Assembly (NCBI GenBank): GCA_037975125.1
Contig: CM075850.1
Coordinates: 68,801,890 to 68,865,889 of the forward strand
Reading direction: 5' to 3'
Origin: Latrodectus hesperus
Lineage: Eukaryota; Arthropoda; Arachnida; Araneae; Theridiidae
DNA length: 64,000 nucleotides
Shown here: positions 48,888 through 60,980 of the stretch, piece after piece
Position numbering within the stretch: position 1 is the stretch's first letter
Layout of the letters: each line of letters begins with the position of its first letter
The notes under the pieces: model-generated
Seen by the model: only the letters and a program-made list of their open reading frames with translations
Told to the model about the DNA's origin: nothing
The model's database searches: none
Position numbers and translations under genes: made by a program

Positions 48888-48924
48888 GGGACAGTTGCGC
48901 TTCAGTCCATTATTATATATAGGT

Positions 48925-51891
48925 AAATATGGTAATTAAATTTGCTGTATTGATATATAATAATTTAATTTAAATTCAGAGAATTAAATTTTGTTTGCAG
49001 ATGACCTTTGAAAGTAACATGTAGAATTGCAAGCCAGGTCGGGGTGAGTGCTAGAGGTTTTTTAGGTATTCCTTTAGCTGCACATGAATATAGTCCACTT
49101 TCCCTCATAGACCGCTTAGAAGGAAGATTCTCCCAGCCGCACATGTTATGGTGATTTTTTCTGTGAGGGCTTCACTACGCGTTCCGGCTTTGTTTTGTGA
49201 TTGTGTCTTTTAATAAACATGAAGTTTAGGATTTCCATTTAATCTGTATGTTTTTTTAGGTAAATCTTTTTATTAATAATGAACTGCTGATATCATGAGA
49301 TAAAATAAATGGTCATTAATTTTTTTTAAAGATGAGTATGTATACATTTTAAACAAGCTATTCTTGATGGAAACTTATCAAAAAAAGATTATGTTCATTT
49401 AAATATACTAATTAATAATAATAAGTTTAACATTGATTCTGTCACTAATTAAAAAAACTTTTTGAGCATTTTAAAACAAAATCAAAAGTTTTCACATCAT
49501 ATGCATTATTTAAAAAATTGTACATAAAGTTATGTAAGTTTATATTCAAATTATAATGTAAAACATTAGAAGCCAATAAATTTCATCCTTAAATGGTTCC
49601 TTTAATTTGTAATCATAGTTTACAGATTGTAAATATAAATTCACAACAATTGTAGTAAATATTGAAAAAAATTATAAATTATTAATTTTCCAGGAAAAAT
49701 ACAATATAAATAGCTTTCAATATAATTTACAGCTGTTTAATGTGGAATATCCTCAGGCTTCAAAATTATTTATTGACGAAATTTAAATTTTGAATTAATA
49801 TAAAATTTGTCTTATCAGTTGTCATAATGAACCATTTTGGTGTCACATTATGCTTATAATGAAAAATTTAACTATGAGTTTATCAAGCACCACATCAGGG
49901 CTGCATAGAATATTTATATCTAAAATAATCACGATTAAATGATAATGACTATAGAGGTATTTCCACATCAGCTAAGAGATAATATCATTGATGCATTATC
50001 TCCATAAGGTTGAGATTTCGCCAATAGTGATACAACACCATTGACTGAAAAAAAACTTATTATTATTGAATTTAGATTTTTGCAATTAAAACTTTACGAC
50101 ATTAAATATAGTTCAATATTAAAAAGTAAATTTATTTAAACATTAATTTCAACATTAATATAAACTTAAAAATCAAAAATTTACTTAACATTGTCTTAAT
50201 ATAGAATAAACTTTTACTAAATAAATTATTTGTTACAAAAACACTTTCGGTTTCTGAAATTGAAATAATATTCGTAACAATAGCTTCATTAATGCATAAA
50301 ACACTTTGTGATTCAGTTTCAGCTTCGTCAAAATTAATAATAGATTTTCTTTCCGATAACCTCATCAGTCTACCCATTATAATAATGAAATTCCTGTCTT
50401 ATACTCAAAAACAATATCCAATTAAATAATCTTTATTTGGTTAACAAATGCAATATGAAACTAAATTCTCTTTTTTTTCTTTCATTGAATGAAATAAAAA
50501 TGGACGCTTTTTTTAATTTTTCAATTGTTTTCTTTAAAACATATACATCAAGATTTTTAATATATGTTACATATGGATTAACCCGTCAAACTACTTTGCA
50601 CTCTTTTTCAACCAAAGTAAATCACCACATTTTATTATTTTTTTCACAAAAAGAATCAAAATAAAAGAATTTATACATAACTAAGATAACATGCATTGTT
50701 TTAAAAATGCATTGTTAAATTGAATTGTTTTAAAAAGTACATATGAAAAATAGTGTTTTAACATGTGAGGGAACATTTCATCCTTATTGACTTTCTATCA
50801 TAACCTTGGAAACACAATTTTTTTTATAGTTTGGAAAAAATATGTATCTAAATGCAGATATAAAAGTGTTTGTATATCTGTTATATTTATTGGTATCTTT
50901 AACAGAACAAATACATTTATTGTGTTTTTTTTAATTGATCAGTTCTAGATGAAAGAAACAATAGTTCATCATTATATAATTTGTACATTATAAATATATA
51001 ATTATTTTTCTATCCCTGGTGCATACCAAGAGAAATTATGAATCACTATTTATATAATGAAATATTCAGGCATTCTCAAAAACCTTCAGCACTTTTCAAT
51101 TAAAATTGCAATCATACTAATTGTTCTAAACAAAAAAACATGCATAATTTCATCTTCATTGTACCCGATTGAGTTCTTGCAAAAAAACTACTAAATGCAA
51201 AATATATTAAGAAGCATAATATTTTTATAAGAAATAAACAATGAATTGATATATTTTCGTAATCAATTCTATGATTCCGTTATGGAGAAACTATGGACTA
51301 TAAACGCGTGACATGTATTCACGTGGATGTCAAAATTTTAAGACAAAACAATTTTATAATTAACAGATACTTTTAATCCATAATTTCCGTGACTTTTCTA
51401 CTTTCGGAAATCTAACACAAATTTATACCTATCTCATTCACTATAAACTTTACAGTTGAGAACGCTACTGTCTTATTCAGAAACGTTTGTTTCAGTAAAG
51501 TATTCCAAATATAGCGGCCAGATTGCTTGGAAAACCCTCACCCTAGCAACCCTTATATATACCTATCGTTTCAGCGAATTTTTCAAAATTTTATCAGGAA
51601 ATTCCGAAAACTTTTGTTTTAAAAATTATTTTAAATATTCAAATATTTCCATCTTATTAATTTTTTTAGTTACTTTTTCTAATTTCCATTAGAAAATATT
51701 GAACTATTGCAGCAACAAAATTGGTTACGAGAATTTCCATGTTTTGGAAACCTTAGGAATGATTGTTTGGAAATGATGTCACAACAAATGTCGTCCATTG
51801 ATTGTAGAATTATTCTGTTGCCAAAATTTCGATTATTACGCCAAACTAGTAAGTCTAAAAAATATTGTTGATTGATTGGTCAGCTATATAC
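48925..51891. other. Gene-free AT-rich stretch
   Basis: A less AT-rich patch at 49020-49210 contains GGTCGGGGTGAGTGC and GCACATGTTATGG and is not recognised. The remainder is AT-rich; ORFs at 50132-50377, 50437-50664 and 51456-51692 look like compositional noise. Confidence 0.5.
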
Positions 51892-53103
51892 TAGGGATGA
51901 GACCTTGTTACTTTTCCTGTACTTAGTTCGTACTGAGTACAGTTACTTTTTAAGTAACAAGTATTTCACCGATTACATTTTGTACTTGTTACAATTTTTT
52001 TGTACTGCCATCTATCAGATTGAAATATAATGACAAAGTTTTTAAAATTTTATAAATAAATTGAATAAAAACGAAATTAATAATAAATAAATTAATAATT
52101 AATTAAAATTTAATAAGTAGATCAATAATATTTTATATAACACTATAAAATTAATTAATATAATTAATGTTAATTTAAATTATTATCATTTATAAATAAG
52201 CATTCATTTGAATATTAATAAAAAGATTTATAAAAAAATAATTCTTATTATTTGTGCAACATTTCATTAATCGCAAGTTTCTGTTTTTCCTGTAATGCTT
52301 CAATTTTTAGTATGAGGCAAAGAAATATAAGTTATTTATCAACAAACCATTTTTTTGTAAAAAATTTTAAATTTCTAAATTTTCTTAAACGTTATTCATT
52401 CAATATAAAAATCATGACATTTTATAATTTACATCAATTTTCAGAATTTATATCTGTTCTAAGTAAATTTCCCATTACTCAATCGTAAATTTCAAAGACT
52501 TCCAATGTTAATTAGAATAAAAAATTAGATGAGATAATATAATTTCAGTTTTTCAACCTAAACAGCTTAATTTTTTATTAGAATTTAGTAAGACTTTCCA
52601 ATTATGTAAATGAATTTTCATAATTAACTGGTAAATAATTTGCAAAGAATTGTAAAGTGGGAGGTTTAATCAATTACAAAGAGTTTTTTACAAAGAATTT
52701 TATGTTTGCTTACAAAAATACAGCAATTTATCAGAAAAATCAACTTAAATTTAATTACCTTTATTTTTCTATAATTAAACATTAACGAGACAAACATAGT
52801 AAAAACTTTTTATGTACAATAGATAGTAATTTTAATTATAAAAGACGTTTATTTGTTTATATTTTTATGTAGTAGATAAACCAGTTTTTTCTAAAATAAA
52901 AATTGCATTGACTCACATATCTTGTTTCAGTTTCCTTAAACTTAATCAATTTATGGTTAAATAAAGTAGCTTTGCAATTAAAATTGTATTAATAATGTTT
53001 AAGTAAACATAATCATTTTATATTAGATATAGTTGTATAAAATTTCAATAACAATCAAGAATATAAAACAGTTTTACTAATAATTATTAGTAAATACCTT
53101 AAA

Positions 53104-53158
53104 TACCTTAAACATTATAATATTTAGATTAATCTAAATATTATAATGTTTTAAGGTA
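53104..53158. other. Long AT-rich palindrome
   Basis: The left half starts TACCTTAAACATTATAATAT and meets its reverse complement at 53130/53131, with one extra T in the right arm. It lies inside the hAT-like element, just left of the piggyBac insertion. Confidence 0.75.
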
Positions 53159-53271
53159 AAATATTGAGAAACAACGTTTAATAAAAAATGGAGGAACAGA
53201 AATACATATATTTTATTGACATCAATCCATAATTTAAGAAATAAACATGACGGTAACACATGATGGTATAA

Positions 53272-54313
53272 CCACTTCGCGACGGGCGGTGCATATATGC
53301 CTTTCGTACGGACGAAAGTGAGGGCCGGGCGGTGCATATATATGCATTTTAAGCTGAAACAAGTTTTAATAATTACTAGATGGCACTATGTGTCCATTAC
53401 ATTTAAACTGAACGTAGTTTTAGTGTTCTGACCTTCATTTTTTTCATATTCTTGCTTTTTTTGGTATTTTGATTTCAGCTGTGGGTGGGGAGAGAGGAAA
53501 TCTCAATGTAAGCAAACACAGCTCGGCTCTTCAACTATCCACGTGATTTAAGGATTCTCGCTTCTGATAGCTCTCCGAACACTTTTTTTATTTTGTTTTC
53601 GCTACTATTGGAAGTCTTTTAGGGTTTTAGAGTCAGTTTAGTTACAGTTTTTACTGCTTTCGGTTTTATTTGCTATCTTTTCTTGTTATTTTGAAAATTC
53701 TCGACTCCAGATTATTATGGCGAGGATTATCTGGTAGGCATTTTCCTACCCTTAATTTGAACAAAAGGGGAGAAAAAAGTCGCAGAAAGTGCATTGTTTG
53801 CTCACAAACCGTGATGAAAGAAAAAAAAACACAACAAACATTTTATACTTGCAAATCATACTATGTCGGACTTAGCGTTTCTCCGTGATTTGAGATTTTC
53901 CATACTCAGACTTCATTTTAAATTTCGTTATTTTTTTCTTGTAAATAGCCCTTGTATAGTTTTTATTAATTTGCAAATATGTTGAAGTGTTTTGTCAATT
54001 AAAATTTTGGAGAAACTAGAATTGTACTGACGAAAATTATTTCTCAGAGTAAGCAACTTTTTTATATATATATTTTCATATAAATTGAAGGAAAAACATT
54101 ATTAAAGTCTAGTTTTAAGTTATAAGATAGATTATGTGATAATCTAAAATGCTACCAAAAATCACGGCGATAGGGTTTTAACTTTATTATTTACGAATTT
54201 TTTTCTAAAGTTAGGCCTAGCGGAGAAAAACCCCCGTCCTGTAAGATCATTCCTTTCACTTCAGCTTCGTCCTGAACGCGCGTCTTAAACAAAGGCGCCC
54301 CGTCGTGAAAAGG
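53272..54313 (+). mobile_element. Internally deleted piggyBac-like element
   Basis: The terminal inverted repeats are CCACTTCGCGACGGGC (53272) and, on the other strand, CCTTTTCACGACGGGG (ending 54313). ATAA flanks both sides (53268-53271 and 54314-54317); piggyBac normally targets TTAA, so this target is unusual. Subterminal GGGCGGTGCATATATGC is repeated at about 53283 and 53327, around a CTTTCGT/ACGAAAG hairpin. Inside is only the C-terminal end of a piggyBac transposase, so most of the gene has been deleted. Confidence 0.75.
53670..53888 (+). pseudogene. piggyBac transposase C-terminal fragment
   Basis: The last part of the frame reads GRHFPTL, then RRKCIVCS, then FYTCKSYYVGLSVSP. It matches the cysteine-rich C-terminal domain of piggyBac transposases (RHFP, CxVC, YxCxxC/xxxLCxxPC). 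The second cysteine pair is partly lost (C-K-S-Y rather than C-x-x-C). The catalytic aspartate core is absent. The upstream 5' UTR-like sequence is fused directly to this tail. Confidence 0.72.
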
Positions 54314-55489
54314 ATAAATAATGATAAAGTAAAAATTAACTTAATTAAAGCTTTTTTTCATTTTGAACTTTAAACTAAAATGAATAAACTACTTTAGAAG
54401 CTTATTAGGTTTAAATCAACATTCTCATTATCTGAATAAAAATAAATCATAAGGTAAAAAATACAAAAGAAGTTTTTTCTAAAAGTTTAAATTCTGTATA
54501 TTTACAGTAAAATATAGTGAAACTAAAAGGTTGAATAAAAAATAAACATATTTATATAGAATTATAATAAAAAATATGCATAGTGAAAATAACAATGGAA
54601 GTAGGTAAGCAGATTTAATTTAAATATATTTTTTTAATTTAAGAAATCTGACCTAATTTAAGGTTGAAATAAATAATATGTTACATATGTTCATAAAATA
54701 AAATTAAAATTTTAAAAGAAATAATAACAAAAATAAAAGTTAATAAAAATTGCTAAATACATAACAAGAATATCATGCTTTTCTTATATTTAAAAAAACG
54801 TCATGTATTTGAAAAAGAACGATAATCACTAAATAGATGTGCCACGATTATTGGTTTTCTCAACTCATTTATTTTATTAACCGAAACGAAACAAATGTAC
54901 ATGCGTATTTTATTTCGCAATATAAATTCATAATGTCTCCCTCTCTAACCCAAAGAAATCTTTCAATTCCCAAGTATCCCTCTTATATTAACCAATTAAA
55001 CTAACTATCATTTCCCTGCTCCCACCCAGCATCCCTACCATAAGAAATTACCACAATCTCATAATTCATCCGTCTACTCGCTGATTATTTTGTAACAAGC
55101 AATTACTCACGTACTCGCTGATAACTTTGTAACAGGCACGTACTCACGTACTCGCTCCGTGTTTGAAACAGGTCAAGTACATTGTACCTGGAACTGTCTA
55201 AGGATACTGGAACTCGCGCTGACTTTGTTACTGGAAGTACCGAGTATTTAGAAAAAAGTACTGATTACAGGTTGTTACATTCAAATACTCATTACAAAAT
55301 ACTGGTTACAGGTATTTCTTCCTATCCCTATCAGCTACGTCATTTTAAACCAATCAGGTTATCCTAAGCTTTTTATTAGTATTTGGAATATGTGCTCAGG
55401 TTAACGTTAGTTTACAAATGTCTTAGCTTTGTTTGTAATTCTGTTAATATGTAATTTTCATTTACTGAAATTCATTAGATATAAGTATC

Positions 55490-55558
55490 ATGAAAACTAA
55501 AATTGAAATAGGTATGGAAAGATTAAGTGTCCAGCCTGCTGAAAAATGGTTTGACCAG
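55490..55558 (+). CDS. CEBPZ: CEBPZ/Noc1 exon (first recognised)
   Basis: It reads ATG 55490, MKTKIEIGMERLSVQPAEKW then FDQ, ending at a GTGAGT donor (phase 0). The LSVQPAEKWFD segment corresponds to the LRPGGKWYDL segment that precedes the CBF/Noc1 repeats. An in-frame TGA lies 24 bases upstream. Relatives usually have about 200 residues before this point, and TTCATTAG (55478) or GAAATAG could be acceptors. So either the N-terminus is short or earlier exons exist. Confidence 0.72.
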
Positions 55559-56888
55559 GTGAGTGTTTCTTTTCCTTAAGTGTAAAAGTTTTCATTATCT
55601 GAAGCCATGCATAATATAAAATGATTCATATATTTCAGTTTTGTCTTGTTAATTTTTGAGCTTTTAATCGTACCAATTCATTAAATAAAATTAGTCTCTT
55701 AGTTTTACTCCCTGATAAATAAAAATTTTGAATGATTAAATTTTAAACACGTGGTAGATCTCTCCATGAATCAAAATTTTTGACTATAGCTGTTCTTAAA
55801 TGAATTAAAAATATGTTTAATAAATATTAGTTCTTAACGTTTATAAGGATGCTTTATAAACGTTAAGAAATAATTTAAAATGTAATGAACACTGGAATGA
55901 TTTTTTGTGTTCAGTAATTTAGTTAGAATATTAGAAAGCTTGACATGTGTTAATATTTATACATTACTTATTATGGACTTGAATCGCCTTTATCATATAT
56001 AATTCATACAGTATATGATTTTGACACTTTTGGTATTTATCAATATTCAGATTTTTAGAGCTTATTTAAGACATTTATTATTGTATTAAATAAATGTGAA
56101 TAATAACGATTGCAATAAATCTGATGTTTATATGAATTAAATAGTTACAAAACAACTAAACCAAAATTTTTGTTCACCATTCAAATAATATTAAATCTGT
56201 CAAATAAGTGTCAAAGGTCTTTAATTTTAAATTATTTCAACATTGATTCAAATTGCCCAGTTTTGCTATATAATTTGTTGTTTTGTAAAATCATGAAAAA
56301 AGCAATTGGTTGGTAATTTAAAAAATTTGTAAGACATTTGAATTTCAAATTGATTTGCAGCTATATAAATGTGTTAAAATAATATATGCCTAAAGCTTAA
56401 ATGTGTTAATTGAATCAGCTGGTTATTGATTGACTAAAAAATTTTAAATAGTTATGCATAGGAAACAAATTTGAAGAAAAGTAATTAGATAAAAAGGAGG
56501 ATTAATTCTTATCTAAATTTCATGAAGTAAAATGACGTTATGCTGGTTGATTTTTCTGCTTACGGAGAAACTGCAGAATTATTACATTTACTTTAAATAT
56601 CCTATCTTAGTCTAAGTTATTAATCTTCAATTTTATTATGAATACATTATTTACTTTAATTACCCTATCTTAATTCTAAGTTATTAATCTTCAAAATCTT
56701 GCATGAAAACAAAATTTTACCAAGACAATATCTTATTTAATAGGAAAATAAATGTTTATCCATCAATAAAATAAGAAATGAAATGTTTTAAACTAAAGTT
56801 TTTAAATATCTGCTAAAAAGGGTAAAATGAAAACTAAAGGTCTCTTTAATGACAGTTATTTTCCTCAGTAAGTTTGAATAATTAATTA

Positions 56889-57575
56889 CTGTATTTTCTT
56901 GTGTATAATTAGCAGATTGTGTATTAAAAACTAATCAAATTTTGTTGTGCATAGTATATGCCACCATAGATTATCTGATAAAAAACATACACTATCAGAA
57001 AAGCTTATTATAAAATTTTGTAAGAAAAGCTGCTTGTGTTTTATAAAATAGTTAACATGGGACCATAACTGTTCTGAATTATTTCAGCTATGATCAGTTT
57101 TGTCCAATTATGTTTAAGAATGAATTCGGCTCCTTGGAAAGATTACAATTGTTACTGTCTATCATCATTTCACAATTTGTTTTGATCTGAGCTATTTCAT
57201 TCTGAAAATATTCAAATTCATATATTATCATGTGAATCAAAAGTCTTTAAGTTAGACCGTAGATTTTGAACTGAAAACTATAGATGAGGCAAATAAATAA
57301 AAAACAGAAACAAACATTTGTTAATGTAAGTTGAAAAACAAAGTATGTGAAGTACAAAAGAAAAAGTATATCCATTGCACATGTTTGGAAATAAATTTAC
57401 TATAATTTTAATCCTTCTATATATTTAAAATAACGCTGCATTAACAACAATATGTATTTTTGACTATATGCCAAAAAATATGGTAGCCGATTATACACGG
57501 CTGTGGATTATATGCAATGTTTTTCTCCCTTTTACTGAGAAAAAAGGTTCTGTGTGTTATATAAGGAAAATGCAG
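56889..57575. mobile_element. MITE-like element with terminal inverted repeats
   Basis: The left end CTGTATTTTCTTGTGTATAA faces the right end, whose reverse complement starts CTGCATTTTCCTTATATAAC. TA on both sides fits a TA target duplication (56887-56888 and 57576-57577). It is about 690 bp with no coding capacity. A diverged copy of the left end is at 47443-47560. The superfamily is not determined. Confidence 0.55.
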
Positions 57576-57679
57576 TATTTCTTAAGATTGGAGTTTGAGT
57601 TAAAATCATTATTTAAACTTAAAGAAAATATTTATTTTTTATTTAAACAGTTTGTTATATTTTCTTCTTTATTGTGACA

Positions 57680-58600
57680 GGATAGCCCCTTCTTGGCCAA
57701 GGTCTTCAGGATCTTCCATTCTGGACCTTTATAATTCCAAAATCCTCATTGACACAGTCCAACCATCTAAATTTTGGCCTATCTCTTGCCCTGGTTTAGA
57801 GTTTTGCTTGGATTTACAATTGGTTTAGAGTGAAAAACTCTTGATGTTAAAGAGTCAGAATTCATTCTGCACAGGTGTCATACAAATTTCATTCTGTTGA
57901 CTTTTATGTAATTGATTATATCTGCCTCTCTATACATCATATACAGTTTGCTGTTGAATCTGTGCCTCCAAATATCATTGATGTTCACTCTGCACCCATA
58001 ATTTTCCTCAAAATCTTTCTTTCAAAGATAACCAGTCGATTTTCCTGTGATTTTTTATGTTCTAGGTTTCTGAGCCATAAGTAAGCATTGGCCATGGTTT
58101 GATAAAGCACTATCTTTGTTTTCTTTTTACCAATTTGGAACATAAAAATTTTCTAAATATATTAAGACAGCGATTAACAGCGACAGTGCACTGCCTTATC
58201 TTAGTATCAAGATTGCTGTGACAGTTTACATTCAAGCCAAGAAAATTGTAGCCATCTACATGTTCAAATTTATGATTTTCAATTTCCAAGAAATTAGGGC
58301 TTTCTGTTGTCTTGCAGACTGGCATATAATTTGTTTTGCTTTCATTCATACTTAGGTATATTTTTGTTCCAGATTTTTCAACGGCTGTAAATGCACCAAT
58401 CAATGCCTTCTTAGTTCTTGCAATAATAACAATGTTATCAAAATATGCAAAGAATTGGGCGGATTTAGTGAAGAGATGGTTACTCTGGTATTGATACTAG
58501 AATCCTGAATTGACCACTCTAGGTTCAAATTAAAAAGATGACATGCAAGTGTGTCACCTTACCGTATGCCACTTTTAACTTCAAAACAACCTATTAATTT
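57680..58600 (-). mobile_element. RTE-like LINE fragment (reverse transcriptase C-terminal half)
   Basis: Broken minus-strand frames encode, in order, GDTLACHLFNLNLEWSIQDS and FAYFDNIVIIARTKKALIGA. The catalytic box reads YFDN at 58434-58445 where YADD is expected. Then come FTAVEKSGTKIYLSMNESKT, HVDGYNFLGL, a YGSETW-like segment, FERKILRKIMG and a terminal GRPKLRWLDCVNEDF. This gene order is typical of RTE-like pol C-termini. It is truncated and degenerate, and antisense to CEBPZ. Confidence 0.8.
58110..58403 (-). pseudogene. RTE-like reverse transcriptase, open segment
   Basis: The longest unbroken piece (97 residues) of the RTE-like fragment, with LSMNESKTNYMPVCK, KFEHVDGYNFLGLNV and VNRCLNIFRKFLCSKLV. 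Confidence 0.75.
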
Positions 58601-60504
58601 TCTGGGTAATTCAATACAAGAGAAAGATGGACACAAAACTATTTTTATGAGTCTAATTGTTATATCTTTGCTCTATAAGTTTTAGATGTATTTTAGTTAA
58701 TTAGTAAGATACATCACTTTTCTTAAATTATTGTTTGATATTTCTTCAGTTGGAGTTCCTGAAAAAAAATTAATTTAATAAAATGTATTTTTATAATAAA
58801 GATAATTTAAAGCGTCAAAATGAGTTATTTCCAAAATTTCATTTAAATATCAGTAACTTATCACATTCCAGATAATTCAAAATAAATGTTGTTTTCCTCA
58901 TCATTCATGCAATTTATTTATTCTATTGTGTGCATTCTGTTAATATTAGGTGAATCTTTATGAAGGACGTTGATGCATTTATAAATGGGATGGCCTACAA
59001 CATTTTTGCTAAGACCATTCCATTTATTATTTTATTTGATAATTCTTAATACTACATACCTACCCAGTTATTTTTCAAGAAAATACTTAATTTCAATGCA
59101 AGTTATCTTGCCAAGAGAAAGAATATCCTATAAAATGAGATTTATAGAGATTTGCAAATTATTGTTAGCTAAATAATCTTATATTTTTACTCTGAAGAAT
59201 AAGTTGAAATATAGATATATTCTTTTAGAAATATGTGAATTCATCAAATAATTGGATTTATCATCAGTATATCAAATTATTGCTGTGTTGACTCAGTATG
59301 CTATGGCTTGTAAATGTGTATAAAAAACTGAACACATGATGATTACAAAATAAGGAAAAGAAGCAAGTCATAAAATCCCAAAACAAATTAAATGATGCAT
59401 ATATTAATTTTTGACATTTTACTATATATAAAATTACATTGTAAAATATAGGCTTTTCATCTACTGGTATTATATTTTGAGCAAATTTGCCTAGATTTAA
59501 AATAGACTTGAAACTTTAGATCTATTCTAATTAGTCTTCATCTGTAAAAAAGACAAGGTTAAAAACAGTATTGTGATTGTGACACTCAAAATTTTTGATA
59601 TTTCTTCTCAAATCAAATAAAATAATTAAAAATAAAATTTATAATATTGAATGTTTTTTATAAGAATTTCATGATGTGTTAATTGAGAAAAAAGTCCAGA
59701 AGTTAAATATTAAAGAGATTTTGTTTAGAAATATTTAAAAAACAATGACGATTACACTATATGTATATTCAGAGTTAGCATTTTATTTTGATTGATTTCA
59801 CTCATTCTGCTTTTTAAAAATTTCTCTTATCAAATGTAATATTTTTTAAGAAAAGCACATTTAGCCTTTCAAAACCTTAAATAGGAATTTATCACGATGT
59901 GTGTACCAGTTTGCTTTTGCAAATAACTCAAAATTGCTGTTTATTCCATCTGAAATTCAAGACAACTGTGTATTGTACTTCCCATAAAAATTTAATTCAC
60001 TAATTAATATTTTTAAAATAGTCAGTGATATGCTTTTTAATTTAATATAGTAAATTGAGAGAAATACTCAATTTTTCAAAATATATAAAAACCAAAAAAG
60101 GAAAAAAATGAGAAAAAATTGTTTTGCTCTAATTTAATTTTTATTGGAATATAAACAATTTTGTTTTTGAGAAATATGTCATTATCAAGAAAATAATTTG
60201 AAATTGTAAAATGCATTCTATTATCAAAATATTGAAAATATATAACTGCTTGAAGAAAGAAAATCTGTAGATTTAACTTCAAGAATAAAGTGTTACAACT
60301 AGTTTATTTCCTGAAAAAAATTAAAAATTTATGAAAAGTCGACATGCAATTGCTTTATCAAAAATAACTACTTGTATAAAATATTAGAATTTCCCAATAA
60401 TTATTAAAAATGAAGATTGAATGATAATTTTGAAAACTTTATAACAATATTTAATATGATATTTCACTAAGCAGACAACTATTTTAAGTAGTTTTCTTTC
60501 TCAG

Positions 60505-60508
<4 letters not shown>

Positions 60509-60592
<84 letters not shown>
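60509..60592. repeat. (TA)n microsatellite
   Basis: A TA run of about 84 bases inside the first recognised CEBPZ intron. Confidence 0.97.
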
Positions 60593-60600
<8 letters not shown>

Positions 60601-60871
60601 TCTAAGTATTGTATGTATTGCAGCTATCATTTAGAAATCAAAATGATCTTATTTAACACTTAACAGCAACAATGCTAACTAATCTAATTTAATTAGAACT
60701 AAAAGTTTCTCCCATTTTGAAGAGTATATTCTCTTTTTATAATTGCTTAGTAAATATATATAATACTTTATGTGATAAATAATAGATGTTTATGATAACA
60801 ATAAAATTTTGATTATTATATTGATATATAATTTTAACTTTTAATTGTTGAATTGAATTTCCAATTTATAG

Positions 60872-60980
60872 ATTCCTAAATTCACATCTAAAAATGAAAT
60901 TGCATCTCCTGATGTTGTTTTTAGTATGAAGTCTGAAGCACAAAACTTACTGGAATCTGAAACTACAATGTACCATAGGT
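60872..60980 (+). CDS. CEBPZ: CEBPZ/Noc1 exon (second recognised)
   Basis: TTTATAG acceptor, GTAAGT donor, 36 codons plus one base. It encodes IPKFTSKNEIASPDVVFSMK and then SEAQNLLESETTMYHR. The PDVV-------AQ-L---E----- pattern parallels the human segment QDVVSKYKTLAQKLYQHE. Phase agrees with both neighbouring exons. Confidence 0.85.

Larger units (their letters stand above)
47724..48911 (-). mobile_element. 5'-truncated LINE with RNase H, (CAA)-type tail and target duplication
   Basis: Identical 13-bp flanks ATTATATATAGGT (47711-47723 and 48912-48924) define a 1.19-kb insertion. On the minus strand it encodes RNase H: INIFTDGSKLNDNAGSIYIE and KSELIAIEHGL, then, in another frame, WIPSHIDIYGKEQADHLAKQ. 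A C-terminal finger follows (CTKCRTQQASPEHVLDC). The 3' UTR has a 9-bp-stem hairpin at 47753-47773 and a CAACAACAA tail. It is only the 3' end of the element, as expected from incomplete reverse transcription. Confidence 0.88.
51892..55330. mobile_element. hAT-like non-autonomous DNA element
   Basis: It starts TAGGGATGAGACCTTGTTAC and ends with the reverse complement of TAGGGATAGGAAGAAATACC. The subterminal regions on both sides are full of related GTACTTGTTAC and CTGTAACAGTACT motifs (51900-52010 and 55080-55310), as in hAT elements. Flanks TCAGCTAT and TCAGCTAC could be an 8-bp duplication if four extra bases (ATAC) on the left are accepted. No transposase was recognised. A piggyBac remnant is nested within. 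Confidence 0.6.
55559..60871 (+). other. CEBPZ intron with TE insertions
   Basis: A 5.3-kb intron containing a TIR element (56889-57575), an RTE-like fragment (57680-58600, antisense) and a (TA)n run (60509-60592). The rest is AT-rich. Confidence 0.75.

Noticed and set aside
57468..58084. Plus-strand ORFs 57468-57677 and 57875-58084
   Set aside because: The first lies in the MITE-like end and AT-rich sequence; the second is antisense to the RTE-like reverse transcriptase.
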